Source: Spirogloea muscicola (Eukaryota; Streptophyta; Zygnematophyceae; Spirogloeales; Spirogloeaceae). Taken from it: a stretch of DNA of 15,551 bases. The translations under genes were made by a program, and so were the position numbers. Under the pieces are notes generated by a model. That model was not told the DNA's origin and did not search any database. It was given only the letters and a program-made list of their open reading frames with translations. Location of the stretch: positions 1,745,366 through 1,760,916 of the forward strand of contig WELB01000001.1 of NCBI GenBank assembly GCA_009602725.1, given 5' to 3'. Below, in pieces: positions 9,413-15,551 of this stretch. Each line of letters opens with the position of its first letter. Position 1 is the first letter of the stretch.

Positions 9413-9754
9413 CACAGCTTGATTGTAGTGGTTGGTAAGGAAGTTGAGTAGAATGAGATACTTGTGTTACTTTCAGACTGTTCAGGTTATGAGTGGGTAA
9501 AGGATCAAATGTAGCTTACAAATTGCGTAACAATTGTTTCAGCTTACAGTTACTGCATGGTCTTTTGAGTTGAGCAACTTCACTGTCTATGTCACTGAAT
9601 AGTAGCTGATGAACTTGTATAGACAGGGCCATTGTCATTGTATGCTATTGTGTGGTATATGTATATGGATAAGTTCCGAGTAGTTTTGCTACATGGCCTT
9701 TAGAGCAGAAAACGATATATTGCTCTAATAGCTATCGCGGCTTAGCAACTTCAA

Positions 9755-9760
9755 AATAAA
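9755..9760 (+). terminator. Poly(A) signal candidate for the zinc transporter
   Basis: AATAAA lies 343 bases past the transporter stop codon at 9412, in an A-rich context (TTCAAAATAAACAGG). The stretch 9413-9754 is AT-richer than the exons, has no plausible exon and reads as 3' UTR. AATAAA is not strictly required in plants or algae, so this is only a likely site. Confidence 0.4.
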
Positions 9761-9979
9761 CAGGGATGCAAAAAATTGTGACATTCACTGCCAGGCTCGA
9801 GTAGCTCCGTGCTGTCTACGCGAAATGCGTCTCTTATAAGCTTGCATCTGCCACGGTTATAATGGTTATAACAACTGTCTTGTTCCAAGTGCAGGTGGGG
9901 ATTACCTCCTCCATGACATCAAGTTTCAGTAAGGAGTTTAAACATTCCTTTCAGAGAAAAAAGAAAACTTCGTATAGTC

Positions 9980-10401
9980 GAAGAAAGCTTACGGCTTGGC
10001 AAGCTCATCTGAAGGTTCTGCGACAACATTGGCTGCTGCCAGCTGCACAGTGCTGTATCCATTTTGCCAAAATACTAATGAACATGTGCACTCACAAGAG
10101 GCTCGAGTAACTTATTGCTGTTTAAGGTAAATAAGGACCTCTTGAGTTTGGATGTGCCAAGGTTAACAAAGTTATGTAAACTGTCGTGATATGCACAGGT
10201 GAACAATACTTTCTCCATACCATGCGATTCGGAAAAAATCCAGATTTTTCGTTTCACAAATTACGGATAATACAATTGAACGATTGAAGGAAGCTTACAG
10301 CTTGGTAAGCTCATCTGAAGGTCCTATGGCAACATTGGCTGCTGCCAGCTGCACAATGCTGTATCCATCTCTCCAAGTTACTAATTAGCAAGAGGCTCTA
10401 G
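9980..10401. repeat. Direct repeat, 116-128 bp, period about 306 bp
   Basis: The segment 9980-10107 recurs at 10286-10401 at high identity. Shared strings include AAGCTCATCTGAAGGT, CAACATTGGCTGCTGCCAGC and TGCTGTATCCAT, ending in CAAGAGGCTC. The second copy lacks about 12 bases near its right end. It stops 38 bases before the LEA gene's stop codon, so it probably lies in that gene's 3' UTR. No coding sense is evident in either copy. Confidence 0.75.
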
Positions 10402-10438
10402 CCTCACGAAAAGCAACAGAAATAGAGGGCAGGTTTGT

Positions 10439-11121
10439 CTACTTCTTGTTGGTGAACTTGGACTCGTCAATCTCAATGCCCTGCAGTGCACAGATAGAAT
10501 TGTCAATTTCAGTCAATCAAGGAAAGTGCGAGTATATCAACCAGACAACAATCTGATCTGGTTTACTTTCAATTCCTCGATGCAGTCTAATTTCTATGTG
10601 TTTCAAGTGAAGTTGCGTGTGCAAGCTACCTTCTCGGCCGCAGCCTCCCCGCCCGACTTGTCCTTGGTGGCCAGGCCACCCTTCTTTCCCATCTCCTTGT
10701 AGCCCTCAGTGCCCATCTGCTCAGCCCGGGCTTGGCCACCCTTCCGGCCCCCCTCCCTGATACGCTCCTGCAGATGCAGCAATGACTCCAGTAATGTCAG
10801 TCTGCTAAAGAGACGAAATACAGCCAACAAGATACGAGACACCATTGAGAAGGCAGCGCCAAATGAGTGAGGTGCCTGAGCACACATTGGCTTCACCAGA
10901 TGATGATTCCTTGCACTGCACAGCAGCCATCTTCATGTAAATGAGCGTGAGGAGTGCCTCCGAATGCTTGCCTGAGCGTCCTCAGACAAGCCGCCCTTGG
11001 ACTGGACGTGCTCGTCGGTGGGTTCGGGGTGGTCACCGGCGGCATTGGTGAGGCCGCCCTTGATGGCGCCACGCTTGAGGTTTTCCTGTGCCTGCTCGGA
11101 CATGCCCTTCTCCTGAGCCAT
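10439..11121 (-). CDS. Em-like late-embryogenesis-abundant protein (group 1, LEA_5), 3 exons
   Basis: Em-like proteins are very hydrophilic, largely disordered proteins that protect cells during drying. They are usually induced by abscisic acid. Exons on the - strand: 11121-10972 (50 codons), 10767-10630 (46 codons), 10480-10439 (13 codons plus TAG). All joins are phase 0, giving 109 aa, within the family's usual range. Exon 2 carries the hallmark 20-residue Em motif once ([20 protein letters not shown], residues 60-79), then [12 protein letters not shown]. Exon 3 gives the conserved tail GIEIDESKF. There is no Cys or Trp. The N-terminal 50 residues are unlike classic Em proteins. They hold a diverged duplicate of the stretch before the motif: [19 protein letters not shown] (5-23) against [20 protein letters not shown] (42-61). 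Intron 1 has no GT donor at the needed place; CAG|GCAAGC fits a GC-AG intron. Intron 2 is GT-AG (AAG|GTAGCT to CTGCAG). ABRE-type motifs lie upstream. Confidence 0.9.
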
Positions 11122-11250
11122 GGCGGCGACGAGGCGGCGGTGGTGGAGCGAGTTTGTGGGTGGAGGGCGACTGGGGGCGGCTAACGAGTTGTGCCGGTAA
11201 GGCTGATACTGCCCACAATATCAGTGGCCGGGAGCTGAAGAGGTGGAAGC

Positions 11251-11276
11251 GGGGGGGGGGAGGAGGGAGGTGGGGG
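11251..11276 (+). promoter_or_regulatory. G-run tract upstream of the LEA gene (possible G-quadruplex)
   Basis: Ten Gs (11251-11260) are followed within short spacers by GG, GGG, GG and GGGGG (11272-11276). The tract lies about 130 bases upstream of the LEA start codon, on the strand opposite the LEA mRNA. An intramolecular G-quadruplex is possible if the ten-G run supplies two tracts. The length of the homopolymer may be a sequencing uncertainty. Confidence 0.35.
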
Positions 11277-11398
11277 AGGAGAATGGTGCGAAGTGTTTTT
11301 AGAATGAAGGTGAGTTTGTCAAGCCGGACATCAACCATCTGTTCAGGAGATAACAAGGAGAGCTGCTCCTTCACCTAAGGAGTTGAGCTTGTACATTC

Positions 11399-11429
11399 CT
11401 TTGGGCTGGCCTCTCACACGGCCATCGCC
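11399..11429 (+). repeat. Dispersed motif, copy B
   Basis: Matches copy A at 1125-1153 over 20 identical bases (11399-11418) and a similar continuation (CGGCCATCGCC). It lies between the LEA start codon and its ABRE cluster. The stretch GGCCATCGCCG here is also weakly self-complementary. Confidence 0.5.
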
Positions 11430-11630
11430 GTGAATTGGAACAGCTGTTTCATTGTCAAAGGGGGCGGGGGAAGTGAACAGAAGTAGGCTCGTACTCCGAA
11501 ACCAAGAAACGAACGTAAGGTAAGCTCTTCTGAAAAGCACAGGAAAACGCAAAGAACGGGGGCTGCACAGTGAGGAGGGGGGTGGGCCTGGCCGGCCCCA
11601 GCCGGGGTCTCGGGGTGGTGTTTGGGTGGG

Positions 11631-11808
11631 CCACGCGGCCAAGCCACGTGTCGCGACCTGCGCAGTGCCGCTGACACGCGGCGCGCCACATGGTCCTCCA
11701 CATCAGCACGCTGGAGCACCACGTGGCGTCGAGGCGGGCCGGCCGCGCAGTTGCCTGGAAAGGTCGGCCCCAGGTCACGCCTCGTCCGACGTGGCAGCTC
11801 CACGTGGC
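11631..11808 (-). promoter_or_regulatory. Cluster of ABRE/G-box-like motifs, likely LEA promoter
   Basis: Within 178 bp there are three CACGTG cores: GCCACGTGTC at 11643-11652, CCACGTGGC at 11719-11727 and CCACGTGGC at 11800-11808. There is also one GACGTGGC (11788-11795) and two ACGCGG variants, CCACGCGGC (11631-11639) and GACACGCGGC (11673-11682), the latter like the CE3 coupling element. ACGTG-core ABREs bound by ABI5/AREB bZIP factors drive Em genes in plants. The cluster sits 510-690 bases upstream of the Em-like start codon. No TATA box is visible close to that start, so a long leader or 5' UTR intron is possible. The palindromic cores give no direction; assignment to the LEA gene is inferred from family and position. 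Confidence 0.65.
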
Positions 11809-12025
11809 GCCTGGAGCAAGGAACACCCAAAGAAGGCTCGCCGAGAAGCTCGTCGGCTAGCGGCCGGCCCAGATTACTCTCAACCCGCACGAATGAGTCG
11901 TGAAAGCACGTTTTCCTCAGTTCATCATCGGCCTGGGTTTTAACATTACACAGCTCCTCGCTTTCCACAGCTCCTTCAACGGTACTATCTCTGTTGACCA
12001 ACCAAACCGAGCACATCTTAGATGG

Positions 12026-12048
12026 GGCGATGGCTAAGAGAGGCCAGC
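12026..12048 (-). repeat. Dispersed motif, copy C
   Basis: Read on the - strand this is GCTGGCCTCTCTTAGCCATC plus GCC. It differs from copies A and B mainly at the CACA/CTTA step. Just beside it (12061-12076) is GGACGAGGTCCGAAGG, whose reverse complement recurs with one change at 1277-1292. So two short words, not one, are shared with the 1.1-1.3 kb region. Confidence 0.4.
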
Positions 12049-12076
12049 TCGTTATAAATCGGACGAGGTCCGAAGG

Positions 12077-13828
12077 AGCCCCAATGCGTAAAGCACGAAG
12101 CTACAATCAGGGCATTATAAGGATGGGAGCTCAATCACCAAAAGTCTACAAGGCATACACTGACTAGCATGTTTCATAGCAGCCTAGAAAGAGCTGCCCT
12201 GCGAAATCGCAGAGGCAGCAGCCAAGGTGCGGGCCTGCTCGCAAGGTGCACGGCAAACACCTGGGCATGTCATACAGAAATAAGGTGCCACACTTAACTG
12301 TGGCTATGCCATTTTAGGGTTGTCTTACACAATTGCGTGGCTGGGCTGTAGAAGCAGGCAGACTGTCATGAGGAAAGACAGCACGTTTTGCTCAAGACCT
12401 TGGATCAATTAGTCCTACTCTGCTGCTGAAGCTCCTTTGTCTACTCCATGCTGACTCTGCTGGCATTCGGGGCTGCCAGGTACAAGGAAGCGAAGAACCT
12501 TGCTCTTGTGTGGGATTTCTAGAGTTGGCCTCGCTGCAAAAATGCAGAGGTGATATTTTTGTCCTGCTGTCTTGTTGGACGAGGGCCCCTTGCTTCACCC
12601 TCTCCCCTGACTTCACTTTCTGGCTCATGCACCTTCATAAGACTTTGTTCAGGTTAAGAATGATATAGTCTCTCTAAGTTCCAAGTATGCTTACCTGGTC
12701 ATATGTAGGGCGGGGACACGACGCTGGTGACTCGGAGGAACCCATTTGCAACACGCATGTGATGGTCTTTGTCGTTATACTCGGGTTTGCAGGTGCGGGA
12801 GTTCCCCGGAGGCCCATTGCTCACCAAGCAATATGCAAAGGCTACGAACATAGCTCCAAAAAGTTGCCCATTACAGGCTTTGTCTGCACCTATATGATGA
12901 TGTCTCCATGATTGACTCGTTGCTGCCTGGGAGCTTAAGCAGAGTTCACATCCGCCATAACTTGTACACAGCCAGCTTCACACCCTACTTTACGATTGAA
13001 TACGTGTAGCATTGACCTTCTCCCAGGAGGAGAGCTTTAACGTACTCATCCCAAATATCTATACACGTAAGGAGTAGATTGCCCAAGTCGTCCATTTGGA
13101 TGGGCTAAGACAACAGCCTCATGCCATGGATCGCATGTGAGCTTTTCATCCCTTGGGCGATAGCTCTTCCATACGGAACTTCCCGGATCACCATGGCTGT
13201 CTTGTGTTTATGCTTGATGCTCGAGTCTCACAATCATGAAGGCTCGTACCATTGCGCTCATTAGCTAGAGAAGGCTGTCTTAAGCTAACCTTTGCAATGC
13301 TCTGTTACACTGAAAAGCATTGCCCTCTTTATAGTAACACGCCCCAGGTAAACAATCCACCATGTAACGTCCATCAAGTGACACTAGGACATCCGCTTCA
13401 TCTTTCTGGGTTGATGCTGCCTCAGAAAGGCAAGTGCAGCTTCCACGCGGCAGCGCAGATACTTGACCTGACGGAGTTACTGCTTGTGCTGCTAGAACAT
13501 TCCAGATACTAACAGGCCTAATTGTCTGTCAAGAAATTATGCGTGTCCTCCTCCTACATTGGTAGGAGTGAGAAGCTATCTACACAAGAGTGGCAATATC
13601 AGGTACGGTCCTAACTCAAGTTGCATAGATTGCACAGGCACAGCAAAGTAGAGGAACAAGTGGGACATTTGTGAGAAGTCCTACTGCGATGCCCAACATT
13701 CATTGTCTTCCACCAGTCTGCAGCAGACTTTTGGGACAGACTCGCGACTGCCTCACGACCAACTGGTCAATGTGAAGCAGCCCCTTAGTTGCTTCAGGGT
13801 GGTGCTTTCAATGTGCATGATCATGAGA
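12077..13828. other. Intergenic region with no recognised gene
   Basis: About 1.75 kb between the LEA promoter and the 3' end of the prenyltransferase gene. No open frame resembles a known protein. One exon-like stretch is 12793-12894 on +, after a TTTGCAG acceptor-like site. It reads VREFPGGPLLTKQYAKATNI plus 14 more residues to a TGA, but I find no partner exon. A small perfect hairpin, CTCCTAC-ATTG-GTAGGAG, lies at 13551-13568. Part of the right end must be the prenyltransferase 3' UTR; I see no AATAAA-type signal close to its stop. Confidence 0.4.
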
Positions 13829-15196
13829 TCATGTATGAGGGCGAGGGGCCTTTTCCTCCTCGCCAGCAGCCCGCTTGCCGAAGCGGCGGTTGCGACCCTG
13901 GAACTCCAGCAGGGCGGCCTTGAAGGCAGCCTCGCCAAAGTCGGGCCAGAGGGTGTCCGAGAACACGAGCTCGGAGTAGGCGGCCTGCCAGAGTAGGAAA
14001 TTGCTGAGCCGCCGCTCGCCAGAGGTCCTGATGAGGAGGTCCGGGCAGGCAAGACCGCCAAGCCAAGCAGTCTGTAGCTCTCTCTCAAACAGTGCCTCGT
14101 CAATGCCGCTCGCCGCTAGCGTCCCAGCCGCCGCCTGCTCGGCCAGGCTCTGACAGGCGCGGACAATGTCCTGTCGGCCGCTGTAGCTTACCGCGATCGT
14201 GAGCTTCAGGCCATCTTTGCCTGCTGAGTTGACATGCGCCTCAGCAATAAGCTTCTGCAGCGAGCCCGGCAGCGCGGTCAGGTCGCCCACAAACTTCACT
14301 GACACCTCCTCCCTGCACAAGGCAGAGACCCAACGGGCCTGTTAATGTTTTCATGCAATCGAACAGCTTGATGTGGCGCTGAATGAAGCAAGTCGTGACG
14401 AGCACCTGTGCAACTCCTACACCATTTTTTCAAAACACCTGCAGACAGCATTCAGATAACGACTTAAAGGGCCCTTCCTGCCATCCCTGGCCACAAAAAC
14501 CCTTCTATGTTCAGTAGGCCCTTGTATTGGCTCTCCGCGCGGTCGATGCATTGGTTAGCAGGTCACATCACCTCTTGCGACCTGCATGACAAGCTTAGAA
14601 AGACGATGCCGTGCAGGAGGACCTCAGGGATTGGCCTCACTTCTGCATATTGGGAATCTCGTTCTGGAGCAGCCGAGCAAAGAGGTCCATGAGGAAGTTG
14701 ACTTCCAACTGCGAGACACTCCAACGACGGCATCAGCAGTGACAGACTGCTACCACTGAGAGGCGCAACTTCTCAATCTCTCATGAGCCATAGTGTGGTC
14801 CTCACGTCAGGAACGTCACAATCAAACATCGAGATCTGAAGTGCTGCTCTGCAGTACACAAGTCCTCATTAAGGAAAAGTACTTCAACTAAATGAAACTA
14901 ACTCCCCTTGGGGAATGGGAGTTAGTCACCTTAGGGCGCAGCCAGTTCTCGGTGGAGAAGGCGTAGACGGTGAGCGCCCGGATGCCCCACCGCCGCGCCA
15001 GGCGCACGGCGTCGCGCAGCGCCCGCACGCCGGCCTCGTGCCCCGCGTGCACCGGCTGCCCGCGGCCGGCCGCCCAGCGGGAATTGCCGTCCATGATAAT
15101 GGCCACGTGGCGCGGCATGAAGTCGGCGCGGAGCTCCGTCGGCAGGCCGCCGCCGCCGCCGCCGTCGTCGTCGTGCTCGGCAGCAACCTGCGCCAT
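13829..15196 (-). CDS. cis-Prenyltransferase (UPPS family), 3 exons
   Basis: The enzyme adds isopentenyl diphosphate units in cis to an allylic diphosphate, making Z-polyprenyl diphosphates (dolichol/polyprenol precursors). Exons on -: 15196-14930 (89 codons), 14708-14641 (22 codons + 2 nt), 14312-13829 (TGA). Phases 0 and 2 agree, giving 272 aa, normal for the catalytic core. Exon 1 carries [13 protein letters not shown] (catalytic Asp and diphosphate loop, about residues 30-42), [13 protein letters not shown] and [12 protein letters not shown]. Exon 2 gives [19 protein letters not shown]. Exon 3 gives [48 protein letters not shown] and [13 protein letters not shown], covering the conserved C-terminal substrate-binding Arg motifs. 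It is therefore the catalytic CPT type, not the NgBR/Lew1 partner. The start is the first in-frame ATG. The frame is open 27 codons further up with a basic, transit-like composition, so a plastid targeting exon may be missing. Introns start GTGACT and GTGAGG and end CAG. Confidence 0.9.
14897..14926 (-). promoter_or_regulatory. Perfect hairpin at the intron 1 donor of the prenyltransferase
   Basis: ACTAACTCCC (14897-14906) and GGGAGTTAGT (14917-14926) form a perfect 10-bp stem with a 10-base loop. In the pre-mRNA (- strand) the 5' arm covers intron positions +4 onward of the donor GTGACT (14929-14924). Pairing would therefore compete with U1/U6 recognition. An internal CCCC/GGGG pair gives an alternative fold. 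The effect on splicing is inference. Confidence 0.5.
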
Positions 15197-15551
15197 GCGC
15201 GTGAGGCCCGCGCGATGAGGCGGCCTGCGGTGAGCACAGCTCCGTGCCGTCACAATTGTGGATGCCAGGCGAGGCACAGCGCCGGGAGGCGGTCAAGAAC
15301 CACGCGGTGCACGTTCTGCACCTTTGAAATCCATAGAGGAGGGGGCTAAGGCGCACTGTGCGCATGAGAGAAGGCGCGCGGGGCGCATGAATTGTAAGGG
15401 AGGCCAATTCAAGCCAATACATTGTTCAGGCAGAGTCGAGTGCAGACTAAACAATGCTACATAATACGGAGACCTAATCTAAGGTACCTAAGATGACATT
15501 AGTACCCACGGGTGAGCACAAACAAATCTGACAAGCTAACTTGGGGAGCTG
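15197..15551. other. 5' flank of the prenyltransferase gene
   Basis: The frame leading into the prenyltransferase stays open on - up to a TGA near 15293. Beyond that no exon is recognisable. No clear TATA box or CAAT element stands out. The stretch should hold the promoter and 5' UTR, or an intron leading to an upstream targeting exon outside the window. Confidence 0.35.

Noticed and set aside
9862-10110. 82-codon frame between the transporter and the LEA gene
   Set aside because: It includes part of the non-coding direct repeat, whose second copy does not keep the frame, and has no family likeness.
11414-12016. 200-codon open frame on the - strand
   Set aside because: It lies over the ABRE-rich, GC-rich LEA upstream region. 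Its composition (Arg/Pro/Ala-rich) and the lack of family likeness fit a chance frame.

Overview
The window looks like nuclear DNA from a streptophyte (land plant or charophyte alga). Three gene families are recognisable. They are a plant-type cation diffusion facilitator of the MTP5 group, an Em-like (group 1, LEA_5) late-embryogenesis-abundant protein, and a cis-prenyltransferase of the plant/bacterial UPPS family. All three are split by spliceosomal introns whose exon phases join correctly. Introns are about 110-490 bases and not strikingly AT-rich, and several exons are very GC-rich with GC-rich third positions. This is unlike a typical angiosperm and would fit a bryophyte, lycophyte or charophyte. 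I cannot name the species.

Layout: (1) About 1-5100 is repeat-rich and holds no intact gene I recognise. It contains a tandem repeat at the left edge, a GC-rich block, several short direct and inverted repeats, and two decayed Ty3/gypsy-like gag fragments arranged head to head as a large imperfect palindrome centred near 3148. (2) About 5510-9412, + strand: the MTP5-like zinc transporter, for which I could assemble eleven coding exons; the start codon is not resolved. (3) 9413-10438: transporter 3' flank with a poly(A) signal, then a 116-128 bp direct repeat. (4) 10439-11121, - strand: an Em-like LEA gene of three exons (109 aa), whose first intron appears to use a GC donor. Upstream lie a G-run tract and a dense cluster of ABRE/G-box-type motifs at 11631-11808. 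(5) 11809-13828: about 2 kb with no recognised gene. (6) 13829-15196, - strand: a three-exon cis-prenyltransferase (272 aa from the first in-frame ATG). A perfect 10-bp hairpin abuts the intron 1 donor. (7) 15197-15551: 5' flank of that gene.

The three genes do not form an operon or pathway. The zinc transporter and the LEA gene are convergent, and the LEA gene and the prenyltransferase are in tandem on the - strand. The regulatory story best supported by sequence is an ABA/desiccation-type promoter for the LEA gene. The most unusual structure is the gag palindrome, which could give hairpin RNA if transcribed. I found no tRNA, rRNA or CRISPR, and no clearly novel system.
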